DNA of 64,000 bases from a virus. Made by a program: the position numbers and the translations under genes. The number at the start of each line of letters is the position of its first letter. Within the stretch, counting starts at the first letter, position 1. The notes under the pieces were generated by a model. It was not told where the DNA came from. It did no database searches and saw nothing but the letters and a program-made list of their open reading frames with translations. Where the stretch lies: IMG/VR virus record IMGVR_UViG_3300024239_000016, positions 124,001 through 188,000 of that record. The stretch is one strand, 5' to 3'. This document shows positions 1 through 9,050 of this stretch, piece after piece.

Positions 1-2
1 CG

Positions 3-1127
3 CTGAGAGAAATCGAACCTGGTCCAAACGCAGTCGAGAATACCGATGCAACCGATAAGGTTGATGTATGGCGACTTGAGTTCACTATCGAGTACGTCAA
101 CACTCCGAGCATTCGTAGCAAGTTCACCAATACTGCAGGTGGTAAAGGTGTGGCAGTTAAAGTGGTTGAAGATGAAGATATGCCCGTCGATGATTTTGGT
201 AATCGTGCGCAAGTGATTGCATCTGTCGAGTCGACCATCAACCGCAATAATACTCAGCAGTGGTATGAGCAGGCAATTAACGCATATGGTCGAGGATTGA
301 TCCACCACATGCGGAGATTACTCGATCTGCCAATTCACGAAACACCCGCTGGAATTGAGATTATTCTCGGTCGTCAGTCTGAGGAAAAAATCCAACAACT
401 CCTCGATTTGCTTGAGCGGCATTACAAGATCATTTCCAGACGCATGCATGAGCAGTTTGTCAGTATGTCAAGACAGATAAAACTCGCTCGACTCAGCTCT
501 ATTCTTACCAGCAAACTCATTCCTTTGCTAAAGCCATCTAACGACGAAGAAGAACTCACCACGATTGTTCTGACTCTGCGTGAGGTATATAGGGCTGAAG
601 GTATCGAAGAACGCTCGTGTGTCACCTATAAGACATACGCTGGTGTGCATGAGCGTACAGTTACCCCTGCGCTAATTGGATCCGAGTACTGGATGCAACT
701 GGAAAAGACAGGCGATTCGTGGGCGGCGGTAGCTAGTCCTGATTTCCAACATCACGGAGTGCCTGCGACAATCAGTAAGCTGAATCGTTACAGTCACCCA
801 CATCGTAATCAACCAACTCGCGCTATTGGCGAAGCTGAAGGTCAGCTAATTTCAGCACATGCTCATCCGCTAGCTCTTGCTGAGTGGATTGACCGCAACA
901 ACTCACCGGAGTCTCATCGGGCGCTCGTAAGATCGATCTACGCTACCAAAACACCTTCCAACATTCCTATGGCTGTTGATCGTAAAAAGATCCCATTAGG
1001 TGGTCCCAAGCCTATGCGGTTGGTTAAACACCTTATGGAGTGTGCTGGTATGCGGTTCGTCTACAAAGTAAGTGAACGCACCAAAGCCTACTATCGATTG
1101 ATTGCAAAGCAGAAAGAATCGGAATGA
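3..1127 (+). CDS. RNA polymerase beta subunit, C-terminal fragment (5' truncated by window)
   Basis: The reading frame is open from the left window edge, so only the C-terminal part of the protein is seen. It carries the beta-subunit signature GGKGVAVKVVEDEDMP (nt about 138-185), matching the cellular GNKG...EDMP segment near the active site. Its end (TRAIGEAEGQLISAHAHPLA and following residues) matches the GGxxFGEMEVWALEAYGA region of bacterial beta. In phiKZ-like phages beta is split into two genes. By comparison with phiKZ this is probably the non-virion RNAP beta C-terminal subunit (gp71-73 type). It overlaps the next gene by 4 nt (ATGA), which suggests translational coupling. Assignment to the beta C-terminus is strong; virion versus non-virion rests on remembered gene order. 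Confidence 0.8.
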   Translation: MREIEPGPNAVENTDATDKVDVWRLEFTIEYVNTPSIRSKFTNTAGGKGVAVKVVEDEDMPVDDFGNRAQVIASVESTINRNNTQQWYEQAINAYGRGLIHHMRRLLDLPIHETPAGIEIILGRQSEEKIQQLLDLLERHYKIISRRMHEQFVSMSRQIKLARLSSILTSKLIPLLKPSNDEEELTTIVLTLREVYRAEGIEERSCVTYKTYAGVHERTVTPALIGSEYWMQLEKTGDSWAAVASPDFQHHGVPATISKLNRYSHPHRNQPTRAIGEAEGQLISAHAHPLALAEWIDRNNSPESHRALVRSIYATKTPSNIPMAVDRKKIPLGGPKPMRLVKHLMECAGMRFVYKVSERTKAYYRLIAKQKESE

Positions 1128-3124
1128 AAACATATCCAATTCGTGATTTGATCGCTATGACTCCTGAGCAAATCTGGGAGGGAATGCGCGGTAGTAAATT
1201 CATCATCGCTTTCGATGATAGTGAAATGGTCACAGATCGCAAAGATACGTGGCTCTCAGCAATCGCATGGACTGTTTTCAAACAGTTCCCGTTGACTCAG
1301 TATTTGAAAAAACACCACTTCACATCTCACTTCAAAGGTAGGTTATTTAAATCTACCACTCATTTCAGTGTCTTTGAAGAATGTGCATTTGACGTACTTG
1401 ATGCTTACCGTGGCGTGATAACGCAAGAGCGCCTAGCTGAGATCATGTTCGATTCGCATATTGAGTTGTGCAATCAGACCACTGTGAAGTTTGGAAAATA
1501 CGTAAAATCCATGGACATCTTCTCTGCTCTGGACTTGCAGTATTCCGACGAAGTTCAGAAACTGAAACGAGAAGTTCAGCCGGATGAGAAATCCATCAAT
1601 AAGGCCATTAGTGCCTTTGAGAAGATGGTTATGGATACCAACTCTTCGGTTGGACAATTCCCCATTAGCCGTATGGCACAAATTAAGCAGATCAAAGTGG
1701 AGCAATTGACATCTTGTGTGTTGCTGCGCGGGTATGCTCGTGATGTGGATTCGTCGGTGTTCCCTAAACCGATCATGCGCTCCTTCTCTGAAGGTATTCG
1801 TTCAATGGCTGACTTTCTAGCAGAATCTCGTGGCGCTCCAGTTGCTATTGAGATGGCTAGTAATCCGCTGCAAATGGCAGCTTACAACTCCCGTAAATTG
1901 CAGTTTATCGATTCCATTATCTCTACACTGCATCGTGGGGATTGTGGATCAAAGAAAACAATGGCTGTCACTTTGCGTGATGCTGAGCGTAACGAGCTTG
2001 GGGGTATTACCCGAGTGAGTGACCTGCACGTGTGGGAAGGGATTTACTATCATTTAGGCGATGGTAATCTCAAGGTACTGAAAGCTAGCGATAAGCATTT
2101 GCTTGGTGTGACGATCTTTGCCAGAAATGTCTTGGATTGTCAGCATCCAGATCCAGCCGGCGTTTGCGAAACTTGCCTCGGTAAGATCGCTGATACGTAC
2201 TTCGATTCAACCAACGTCGGTACCAATGCATCGACAAACTTCATGAAGGATATTCTTCAGCTACTTTTATCCGCTAAGCACCATCTAAGCAGCGCGGATG
2301 CTGAGAAGATCGAGTTGGATCGAGAGTCATCAAAGTTCTTTAAGACTGACAAAGCTCAGCTCAATTATATCCTACGGGAACCATTCCCAATTGGAACGCA
2401 TCTCTTGCTCTCACCAGCAGAAGCTACCAACTTGACCGACATCGATCTTGGCGATGTTGATATTCACGCAATCGATCGCAGCCGACTAGGCGGCATTCGC
2501 ACTGTTGGCTTCGAAGCCCCAGATGGTAACGTAACATCTGTTCAGATTGGACTAAAACGCCGACCTGCTATGATGTCAGCTGAGCTGTTGGAGTTCGTCA
2601 AAGAAAACAGATGGACGTTCGATCAGCGTGGTAATTTCAAGATCAACCTTGATGAGTGGAGTCCAGCGCGTAGTTTGTTCTCCTTACCACTTCGTAACTA
2701 CAACACAGCAGACCATACCAAAGATCTCGCTGAGTTCATCGAAGCCCGAGCAGATCAGTTGTATGAACGAGATGCAAATATCTCGCCCTATGACTTTCTG
2801 CTTGAGTTAAGTGATCTGGTAAATACCAAGAGCGTTGTATCGATCGGCATTTTGCAGATCGTAATGAAGGGCTTGACCATTGTGTCAGCTGAAGATCGAA
2901 ACTACAACATTCCGAAACCCGGTGAGCGTATGGGCATTGGTGTCCTTAATCCTTTGATGAACTTGCGCTCTGTATCAATCACGCTTGGCTACATGGGCCA
3001 TCGTGAGGCATTGAAAAACCCAGCAAACTTCATCCTGAAGGATAGACCCGATCATCCGATGGATGTAACCATCATGCCGATGGAGTACGCTATGGCGTTA
3101 GCTAAAAAGCCGCAAGGAGCATAA
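1124..3124 (+). CDS. RNA polymerase beta-prime subunit, C-terminal fragment
   Basis: This 666-aa protein contains the bridge-helix-like stretch SFSEGIRSMADFLAESRG (residues about 221-238), then HRGDCGS, matching the conserved DCG of beta-prime. The zinc-type cluster CQHPDPAGVCETCLG follows (about 338-352), then NVGTNASTNFMKDILQLLLS in the place of the [20 protein letters not shown] trigger-loop region. The NADFDGD catalytic loop is absent, as expected for a C-terminal half encoded apart from its N-terminal half. Coupling to the preceding beta fragment suggests both belong to one polymerase, probably the non-virion enzyme (phiKZ gp74 type). A strong terminator follows. Confidence 0.75.
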   Translation: MKTYPIRDLIAMTPEQIWEGMRGSKFIIAFDDSEMVTDRKDTWLSAIAWTVFKQFPLTQYLKKHHFTSHFKGRLFKSTTHFSVFEECAFDVLDAYRGVITQERLAEIMFDSHIELCNQTTVKFGKYVKSMDIFSALDLQYSDEVQKLKREVQPDEKSINKAISAFEKMVMDTNSSVGQFPISRMAQIKQIKVEQLTSCVLLRGYARDVDSSVFPKPIMRSFSEGIRSMADFLAESRGAPVAIEMASNPLQMAAYNSRKLQFIDSIISTLHRGDCGSKKTMAVTLRDAERNELGGITRVSDLHVWEGIYYHLGDGNLKVLKASDKHLLGVTIFARNVLDCQHPDPAGVCETCLGKIADTYFDSTNVGTNASTNFMKDILQLLLSAKHHLSSADAEKIELDRESSKFFKTDKAQLNYILREPFPIGTHLLLSPAEATNLTDIDLGDVDIHAIDRSRLGGIRTVGFEAPDGNVTSVQIGLKRRPAMMSAELLEFVKENRWTFDQRGNFKINLDEWSPARSLFSLPLRNYNTADHTKDLAEFIEARADQLYERDANISPYDFLLELSDLVNTKSVVSIGILQIVMKGLTIVSAEDRNYNIPKPGERMGIGVLNPLMNLRSVSITLGYMGHREALKNPANFILKDRPDHPMDVTIMPMEYAMALAKKPQGA

Positions 3125-3132
3125 CTGTAATG

Positions 3133-3162
3133 CACCCCCTGGACTAACCAGGGGGTGTTTAT
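3133..3162 (+). terminator. Rho-independent-type terminator after RNAP genes
   Basis: Perfect 10-bp stem CACCCCCTGG / CCAGGGGGTG with a 5-nt loop ACTAA, followed by TTTATT. It lies 8 nt after the beta-prime stop. Confidence 0.8.
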
Positions 3163-3191
3163 TAAATGTAAAATAACCGCTAGGAGGATTT

Positions 3192-4700
3192 ATGCCGGCG
3201 TTTCGTATAACAAAATGCTCGCATCACTTCGTTGTGAGTGAGCTGTCTTACCAAGCAAGATACGCCGTTATTCGCTTTGCATTGCGCTTTGACCAATTCG
3301 AATGGATCAGAAATGCTGGTTCCTGGGTAAGAAATAAGATCAGATCTTTTTGTGTCGATAATTTAAATCTTGGCGAATTCCGGTTTCATATCAACTCGTT
3401 TAATGATTTCATGCAGTACATGCATGATAATAATTTCACATCGGAATCTTACACGATTGTTGAGCGCGATCATAAACCTGCAGCTCCTTTCTTTTTTAAG
3501 ATTCGTCCAGAATACCAGCCGCTACCAAAGCAGCTGGAAAGTATCAAATTTGTCTGCGAAGACAATGGTAAGCCGAGCATTCTTCTTCAAGACCAGACCG
3601 GTAACGGGAAAGGCTTTGTTGCGCTCACTGGGATTCTACATCGGGCATTGAGATTAGGTATTGTTGTAAGGCCTGGTTTCATTAAGAAGTGGAAAGATGA
3701 CATTGCCAAACATACGCTCATTACTGAAGATGATATTTTCGTAATTCAAGGTAGTGAGTCAATAGAAGAAGCCATTGAGTTGGCAAATGTTGGCGAATAC
3801 AACTACGGAATTACCATCATCTCAAATCGAACATTTCAATCTTGGATGAGAGATTATGAGATCGTCCAAGGTTATCGCGGATATGGCGTCCATCCTCAAG
3901 ATTTCTTTGGGCATCTAGGAATCGGTATCCGGATGATGGACGAGGTCCATATGGACTTCCATCTGATGTTTAAGATGGATCTATACACCCATGTCAAACA
4001 CGCAATTTCGATCTCCGCAGAAATTGATGGGGATGATTCGTTCGAAAACAGTATGGCTCTTCTGGCATACCCATTAGAGGGACGTACCAAACGTCAGCCA
4101 TATCACAAATACGTCAATACCACACTGTTGACTTTCTGCTTTAAGATGCCAAAGAAATTACGGTATCAGCAAGGTAGAAATTACAATCACATCAAGTTAG
4201 AAGAGTCGATCTGTAAACACATTCCTACCTACAACGCGTATGTCAAGATGATTCTTGATAATGCAAATGCTGAATGGAGGGATGACTATAAGCCGGGCGA
4301 TAAATTGGTAATCTTTGTAGCATCAATTATGTTTGCTACAAAGTTAGTCAAAGAAGCTCAACGATATTGGCCAGGTAAGGATGTTCGACGCTACGTAGAA
4401 CAAGATCCTTTTGAAAACCTGATGGGTGGCGATGTAACTATCACTACTCTGTTATCAGGCGGCACAGGACACGACATCCCTAATCTGTCAACTGTGGCGC
4501 TAACCAATTCTGTTAAAGCAACCAGATCAAATATCCAGGGTTTTGGTAGGCTGCGTTATAAAGAGGGCCGGAAGCGTAAGTTCTTATATATGGCGTGCAA
4601 AGATATTCCTAAGCAGATGGAGTACGATCGCGCTAAAAGGGATCTTCTCAGGGACAAAACGCTTACGTTCAACGCAATTCATCATCCTTACATGTTGTAA
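3192..4700 (+). CDS. SF2 DNA/RNA helicase (DEVH-box)
   Basis: 502-aa superfamily 2 helicase. Motifs in order: Q-like YQPLPKQLESIKF, motif I QTGNGKGF (about residue 135), motif II MDEVH (about 250), motif III ISISAE, motif IV LVIFVAS, motif V LLSGGTGHDIP, motif VI QGFGRLR. Motif I ends GK-G rather than GK-T/S, which is unusual. Length and domain layout (short N-terminal alpha/beta domain, then two RecA domains) recall T4 UvsW, a branch-migration/R-loop helicase of similar size. That is only a family-level analogy. It starts at ATG behind a strong TAGGAGGA ribosome binding site and is the only gene between two terminators. Confidence 0.8.
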   Translation: MPAFRITKCSHHFVVSELSYQARYAVIRFALRFDQFEWIRNAGSWVRNKIRSFCVDNLNLGEFRFHINSFNDFMQYMHDNNFTSESYTIVERDHKPAAPFFFKIRPEYQPLPKQLESIKFVCEDNGKPSILLQDQTGNGKGFVALTGILHRALRLGIVVRPGFIKKWKDDIAKHTLITEDDIFVIQGSESIEEAIELANVGEYNYGITIISNRTFQSWMRDYEIVQGYRGYGVHPQDFFGHLGIGIRMMDEVHMDFHLMFKMDLYTHVKHAISISAEIDGDDSFENSMALLAYPLEGRTKRQPYHKYVNTTLLTFCFKMPKKLRYQQGRNYNHIKLEESICKHIPTYNAYVKMILDNANAEWRDDYKPGDKLVIFVASIMFATKLVKEAQRYWPGKDVRRYVEQDPFENLMGGDVTITTLLSGGTGHDIPNLSTVALTNSVKATRSNIQGFGRLRYKEGRKRKFLYMACKDIPKQMEYDRAKRDLLRDKTLTFNAIHHPYML

Positions 4701-4718
4701 GCATTCAGTGATAAATAA

Positions 4719-4748
4719 AAAAGAGCGGCATGTGCCGCTCTTTTTTAT
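4719..4748 (+). terminator. Rho-independent terminator after helicase gene
   Basis: Stem AAGAGCGGCA / TGCCGCTCTT with a 2-nt loop, followed by six T residues. Confidence 0.85.
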
Positions 4749-4769
4749 TTTACTTTAGGTTGTATTAAA

Positions 4770-5321
4770 ATGATCAATCAAGATAAAATTGCATGGATCG
4801 ATGTCGAGACAACCGGGTTAGATGCTAAAAAGCATTTGATTCTTGAACTGGCTATCGTCATCACGGATTACGACTGTAACATATTAGTGGAGCCAAAGAG
4901 CTGGGTGGTCTTTTATCCACCCAATGCGATCAGCGCGATCATTGATGATTGGTGCTTGCGCACCCATACTAAAAATGGATTATTGGCCGAATCCCAGGTA
5001 TCGGCGCTATGGCGCATGGATGTAGAGCAAGCCGCTTACACATATCTCGCCGATCATCTGGAACCAAATAAATCGCCAATAGGCGGATTCAGTGTTGGAT
5101 TTGATAGAAATTTCCTAGAGCAACATATGCCTAAAACCATCGATCATCTCCATTACAGGAATATCGATGTTAGCTCTATTCGTGAGCTTGTAAAACGATG
5201 GGTACCTGAATTTGCAGGATCGCCATCAGCGCAATCCAAACACCGAGCACTGGATGATTGCTTAGCTGCCATTGAGCAGCTGCGTAAATATAAAGCGACT
5301 TTCTTTAATAAAGGCGTGTAG
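4770..5321 (+). CDS. orn: Oligoribonuclease (DEDDh 3'-5' exonuclease)
   Basis: 183 aa, essentially the length of bacterial Orn (about 181). Catalytic residues are in place: D11/E13 in WIDVETTGLD, D112 in GGFSVGFDRNFLEQ, H158 and D162/D163 in HRALDD. Beyond the catalytic motifs it has Orn-specific text, DDWCLRTHTKNGLLAES (cellular DEWNxxTHGxSGL) and HYRNIDVSSIRELVKRW (cellular HYRNLDVSTLKEL). This marks it as an Orn homologue rather than a generic DnaQ/RNase T nuclease. Cellular Orn degrades 2-5 nt RNAs, including pGpG, to mononucleotides. In a phage it may recycle host nanoRNA or change priming by short RNAs (inference). Confidence 0.9.
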   Translation: MINQDKIAWIDVETTGLDAKKHLILELAIVITDYDCNILVEPKSWVVFYPPNAISAIIDDWCLRTHTKNGLLAESQVSALWRMDVEQAAYTYLADHLEPNKSPIGGFSVGFDRNFLEQHMPKTIDHLHYRNIDVSSIRELVKRWVPEFAGSPSAQSKHRALDDCLAAIEQLRKYKATFFNKGV

Positions 5322-5355
5322 TGTATTGTTTTTCAAACACATATTGCATACATGA

Positions 5356-5363
5356 TCTATAAC
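5356..5363 (+). promoter_or_regulatory. Candidate promoter element TCTATAAC
   Basis: TCTATAAC in an AT-rich stretch between orn and the next gene, directly before its AGGAG ribosome binding site. It resembles elements upstream of genes starting at 10978, 14134, 32937 and 46573. Function is inferred only. Confidence 0.3.
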
Positions 5364-5374
5364 AGGAGATAAAC

Positions 5375-5677
5375 ATGTTCAACGCAGGACCCGTCAAAAC
5401 TCTCTATCGCGTTTTCGTCTATGATTCGGACGGACGTTACCGCGAAATCACGCCGCCTCCTCACACCAAAGGTTTCCCGTTCTCCGAAGTCTTCTCAGTT
5501 GTCGATACGCAATTGGCTAGCGCTGAGTTCTCCGATGGTGCTCACTGTCGATTGGTTGTTACGGATACAAATGACAATTGCCACCTTGACTACATCGTAG
5601 GTCGTGGTGTTGTCTATCCCACACAAGAGAGCGCGCTGGTTCAGCAGAACCTTTCTCACATTTGTTCTACTGAATAA
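5375..5677 (+). CDS. Hypothetical protein, 100 aa
   Basis: ATG start with AGGAGAT ribosome binding site 5-6 nt upstream. The sequence starts MFNAGPVKTLYRVFVYDSDG and is mixed alpha/beta in composition, without recognisable motifs, signal peptide or membrane segment. It is followed 22 nt later by another small gene with its own perfect ribosome binding site, so the two are probably co-transcribed. Function unknown. Confidence 0.8.
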   Translation: MFNAGPVKTLYRVFVYDSDGRYREITPPPHTKGFPFSEVFSVVDTQLASAEFSDGAHCRLVVTDTNDNCHLDYIVGRGVVYPTQESALVQQNLSHICSTE

Positions 5678-5699
5678 GTTTCCGATCAAGGAGATAAAA

Positions 5700-6101
5700 A
5701 TGGCATATGTGAGTAAATTTATACGTGCGCTCTATGACAATTCGAAAACCATTCCAGACAAAGTAGGCAAGACTAGCTGGAATATTCATTTCCCGGATGG
5801 CGATCCTGTTTATCCTGGTAAACACATCAAGCAGGAAGAGCTACTCAATCTGCTGAATGAACTTGATTCGAAACTTGGTCGTTGTTTGCAGCGTGTCATG
5901 ATACAAACTGCCGTGCTGGATTTCTTTGTTGTTCTTGACGGTATTTTGCCATCAAGGGTCCGCTACTTCAGGTACCCCAAAGGACTGATCGGCGAAAAAC
6001 ATGTACCCGACATTACGAATGATGTGTTTGAACTAATTGTGCGTATCTCCGATGCTCTTCCGGATGGTACTTACACCAAAAATGTAGGTGCCAATTTGTA
6101 A
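5700..6101 (+). CDS. Hypothetical protein, 133 aa
   Basis: The start is the ATG in AAGGAGATAAAAATG, a near-consensus ribosome binding site. The frame extends upstream to 5604, but that part overlaps the previous gene and has no site. The product (MAYVSKFIRALYDNSKTIPD...) has no recognisable domain. It is the last gene of the rightward unit and is followed by a U-tract terminator and a second long hairpin. Confidence 0.8.
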   Translation: MAYVSKFIRALYDNSKTIPDKVGKTSWNIHFPDGDPVYPGKHIKQEELLNLLNELDSKLGRCLQRVMIQTAVLDFFVVLDGILPSRVRYFRYPKGLIGEKHVPDITNDVFELIVRISDALPDGTYTKNVGANL

Positions 6102-6110
6102 ATCAGCTTT

Positions 6111-6142
6111 AAGAGCCTGCTTGCGCCGGCTCTTTTTTTTTT
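6111..6142 (+). terminator. Rho-independent terminator
   Basis: Stem AAGAGCC / GGCTCTT around a 10-nt loop, followed by a run of about 10 T. Confidence 0.8.
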
Positions 6143-6156
6143 CTATAAACGGCATA

Positions 6157-6187
6157 CATTACACGACCCCGATGGGGTCGTGTAATG
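6157..6187. terminator. Long perfect hairpin at a convergent junction
   Basis: 14-bp perfect stem CATTACACGACCCC / GGGGTCGTGTAATG with a 3-nt loop GAT. It lies between convergent genes ending at 6101 (+) and 6197 (-). There is no T-run on either side, so it is not a classical intrinsic terminator, but it belongs to the hairpin family seen at other operon ends in this window. Confidence 0.6.
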
Positions 6188-6196
6188 TGATTCGTA

Positions 6197-6613
6197 CTAT
6201 CTCTTATTACTGTTAGCTGCAGCTAGAGCTGCCTGTAAGCGAGAGTGCTCTTCGGCCATTCTGTTCGCCTCTGATGATTCGGCGTTAGATAGCTTCAGAC
6301 AGCGTTCAATCATTTCTTCGGTTTCCCAATACTCGTGCTCTTTGTAAAAACTATCCCAAGAAATACCTGTGAAATGATGTACCCGAGCTTGAATATACCT
6401 GTCAAATAAAGCACCGTACAGGTTCTCCATTACATGTTCATTTTCGTTGTACTTAATCAACGAGTACTGACCTGCGTTAGGACCTGTGTGATCTAGCACT
6501 CCAAGAAATGTCTCCGTTTGTTCGCGTAAGCACATCTGTACTTCACGACGATTAGCTCTGGGTAGTTTGCTTAACAGGTTATATAGGAACTCTTTCAGAG
6601 CTCCTATATTCAT
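6197..6613 (-). CDS. Hypothetical protein, 138 aa
   Basis: Last gene of a three-gene leftward operon. The product is charged and predicted mostly helical, with a C-terminal stretch rich in Ala/Glu/Asn (EEHSRLQAALAAANSNKR) that could form a coiled coil. There is no signal peptide or known motif. It starts 32 nt after the stop of the upstream gene. Function unknown. Confidence 0.75.
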   Translation of the reverse strand: MNIGALKEFLYNLLSKLPRANRREVQMCLREQTETFLGVLDHTGPNAGQYSLIKYNENEHVMENLYGALFDRYIQARVHHFTGISWDSFYKEHEYWETEEMIERCLKLSNAESSEANRMAEEHSRLQAALAAANSNKR

Positions 6614-6645
6614 GGCAAAGCGCCTGTGGATTGGATACGGTGGGT

Positions 6646-8259
6646 TTACCCCCTCGTACGAATCCTGTGCTCCTGGATGATTTCCTGGGAAAGGAGGGTA
6701 AAAAAAGTGCTAAGGGTATCCATAGCAACAGTACCCTTGAAGAGATCGCCATTCTCGATATCTTCTTTCTGGCAGAGTGGGCACTTGGTGACTGGCGCAG
6801 CGATGAGAGCAATCGTGCAATCATCGATCAGCTTACGGACCTCAACGCCGAAGGACTCCACGAGCTTTTTATCGCCCGATTGATCCATTAGCACAGTGTC
6901 AATCGTTTCACGATCATCGACAATCTGACCATCACCAAGATCGATGTAACTCACCCAATGCGAGTACTCCATCATACCGGTAACATCAGCTGCACGGTTG
7001 AGGTGAGCATTGCGGATGTTCAGATCTTCCGTCTGACTGATCGTCTTACTGACCGATGCTTCCAGTCGCTCAACCCAACGGACACCAGCAGCGATGTAAT
7101 CACTAACTGACATGTCTTTCAGATAGAACTTGATGAAGCTGACGCCATCTTCGCACGGAACATCGACAGAACGACCGACGTGCCACGGAAAATCTGACTT
7201 GTAGCGCTTGACCTCATCCACAGTCATAGAGGAGCCTTCGCGCTTGGTCATGTGGGCGCGCTGGTATTCAGTGAAGTGATCATCCGCCACTAGCGCGCAC
7301 TTGCCGATTTCAATCAACTCGGTAATGACATTGGCGCACGACTGAACATCATTGATACAAGCGTGAGCGTATTGATAACCACGACGCCAGACCATATGGG
7401 CGAGATGTGCGATGATCCACGGAATATCCAGAGAACTGGTGTTATCCATGATCCAGTCGAAATTCACACCCTTGACAGAGATGTCGTGCAGCTGACGACC
7501 GATCAGATCCATGATGGGACGGAGCAGGTACGTAGCGCTATTACCAAGTGCAAGAGCGTAGCTATTGTTCGCTACATTGACCTTGGTGGCCTCGATAGTT
7601 CTGAACAGCTCATCCAGCTCAAAGCGCATCGGTGCTTTGAGAGTGATCCAGAAACCCGAATGGAAAAGAGGAATCGTCAGATATGTGCCCTGGCCAGTTT
7701 GCGCACGAATGCGCATGACAGCTCGTTGACCAGATACACGATCACCACGCTCTTCAGCATAGCGTGGCACGCCTGCTAAGAGGTTTCCTTTGGGAGAGGT
7801 CAGTCCTTGCTTCCACGTCTTGGAGATATCCCCCAGAGCGCCAGCAAATTGGTTCTGTGCTGGAGTGAAGTAAGTACCAACGGTCATCGACTGAGTGTGA
7901 TGGCGATCGGTCTTACTCGCATCTGGGTCGATGACTGGTGACATAGCGATGGTCTCAGCCAAACCACCGCTAGTGTGAGCTGGGCCGACCACATAGATGC
8001 GATCGTTTGTGAGCTTACCGCCAGGGATGGAACTGATTGGTGGCGTAGTCCAGTTGATATTTCCCTTCGGTAACGGCGGCTCTACCGAGGTAAAGTTCTC
8101 ACTGGGCGTTTCTTTGACTGGCTGCGGATCAGCGACAAAATCCGCATCTAGAGGATTGAACGAACCGCCGACTTCAGTGACACCTCCAGCCGGAATCGAC
8201 GCATTTTGATCGACCTCAACGGCTGCAGTGGGTACGTGCGGCATGTCTTCAGTTGTCAT
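6646..8259 (-). CDS. Hypothetical protein, about 537 aa, possible virion or replication protein
   Basis: The start is placed at the ATG at 8259, preceded by GAGGAAAAGAAAG and overlapping the previous stop by 11 nt. A longer frame to 8343 lies inside the neighbour and lacks a ribosome site. The N-terminus is Pro/Asp/Glu-rich and low complexity (about 100 residues), followed by a compact body with SPKGNLLAGVPRYAEERGDR and a CPLCQ motif near the C-terminus that could be half of a zinc knuckle. I do not recognise the family. It was compared in mind with the nucleus-shell protein chimallin, and nothing supports that. Confidence 0.7.
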   Translation of the reverse strand: MTTEDMPHVPTAAVEVDQNASIPAGGVTEVGGSFNPLDADFVADPQPVKETPSENFTSVEPPLPKGNINWTTPPISSIPGGKLTNDRIYVVGPAHTSGGLAETIAMSPVIDPDASKTDRHHTQSMTVGTYFTPAQNQFAGALGDISKTWKQGLTSPKGNLLAGVPRYAEERGDRVSGQRAVMRIRAQTGQGTYLTIPLFHSGFWITLKAPMRFELDELFRTIEATKVNVANNSYALALGNSATYLLRPIMDLIGRQLHDISVKGVNFDWIMDNTSSLDIPWIIAHLAHMVWRRGYQYAHACINDVQSCANVITELIEIGKCALVADDHFTEYQRAHMTKREGSSMTVDEVKRYKSDFPWHVGRSVDVPCEDGVSFIKFYLKDMSVSDYIAAGVRWVERLEASVSKTISQTEDLNIRNAHLNRAADVTGMMEYSHWVSYIDLGDGQIVDDRETIDTVLMDQSGDKKLVESFGVEVRKLIDDCTIALIAAPVTKCPLCQKEDIENGDLFKGTVAMDTLSTFFTLLSQEIIQEHRIRTRG

Positions 8260-8929
8260 CTTTCTTTTCCTCGATCGGCGATGTTTCCTCAGCAATCGAT
8301 TCAGCTGGGGCAGCATCGGTAACAGGTACCTCTTTTTCGACAAGAGTCACTGAGTCAGGTTCGGCGTTCTCAGCATTGGCATAAGGTACGACAACTAACT
8401 TGCCGGAATCCTGGTCCAGAGTGAGAGTTTGATTGGACGACATTGCCTCAGCAATGGCGCGTGGCTTCTCGCCGGTGGCGATGTCATGGCGATCCTTGGC
8501 GACCTGGAAGTCGTCAGTGACTGCGGTAGTCATCGGTTCAACAACGCCGACCAGAGATTCCATCAGGTCGGTATATTGCTTGGTGAAATCGATAACCAAA
8601 ACCAGGTCGTCATTGCTGGTCGGCCGCCCGGTACGTTGTTTGTGCTGATCATTGATGTTATCGAACATGGTTTTGAATTTCTTCAGATCCTTAGTGATGG
8701 TCCGGATCGTGTCGTTCGTCTCTTCCGGATTGATGAGGAACGGGATCAAGTGCTTGTGCTCGAGGAGCGCATGGCCAATCGATCCGAACTTCTTGATCTG
8801 CTGCATTGCGAACTCATGGTGTTCCCGCAGATTATCCCAGGCTTTGCTGGACATCTTGTCGTTGCGGAGCTTGGTGAGTTCTTTCTGCAACTTATCACGT
8901 TGCATACGGCCTTGACTTTTACGTGTCAT
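8249..8929 (-). CDS. Hypothetical helical protein, 226 aa
   Basis: First gene of the leftward operon, divergent from the gene at 9051. The N-terminal two thirds are strongly basic and helical (MTRKSQGRMQRDKLQKELTK and on), compatible with coiled coil. The C-terminal 60 residues are acidic and disordered (EEKVP..., ending EEKKDDN). Translation appears coupled to the downstream gene through an 11-nt overlap. No known domain. Confidence 0.75.
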   Translation of the reverse strand: MTRKSQGRMQRDKLQKELTKLRNDKMSSKAWDNLREHHEFAMQQIKKFGSIGHALLEHKHLIPFLINPEETNDTIRTITKDLKKFKTMFDNINDQHKQRTGRPTSNDDLVLVIDFTKQYTDLMESLVGVVEPMTTAVTDDFQVAKDRHDIATGEKPRAIAEAMSSNQTLTLDQDSGKLVVVPYANAENAEPDSVTLVEKEVPVTDAAPAESIAEETSPIEEKKDDN

Positions 8930-9050
8930 TGTCCACTTCCTATCTTGTTTGAGTTAACTGGTCGATCCAGACTATAAACTTGTGGTGTATATTTTTACAC
9001 TAATATATTACTTTATTGATTCCTACCTATAATCAATGAAAGGTTAAGCC
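8930..9050. promoter_or_regulatory. Divergent AT-rich intergenic region (candidate promoters)
   Basis: 121-bp gap between divergent genes. It holds GACTATAAACTT (about 8969-8980), a TATATTTTTACACTAATATATTA stretch (about 8987-9010) and CCTATAATC (about 9027-9035). No hairpin is seen. The TATA-like words are candidates for phage polymerase promoters on either strand. Confidence 0.35.

Noticed and set aside
6157-6187. Insertion-sequence or attachment-site inverted repeat
   Set aside because: Loop of only 3 nt and recurrence of similar hairpins at all operon ends point to RNA structure, not to mobile DNA.
6646-8259. Chimallin (phage nucleus shell) candidate
   Set aside because: Size is roughly right but no sequence feature supports it; I see neither chimallin nor PhuZ tubulin (no GGGTGTG motif) in this window.
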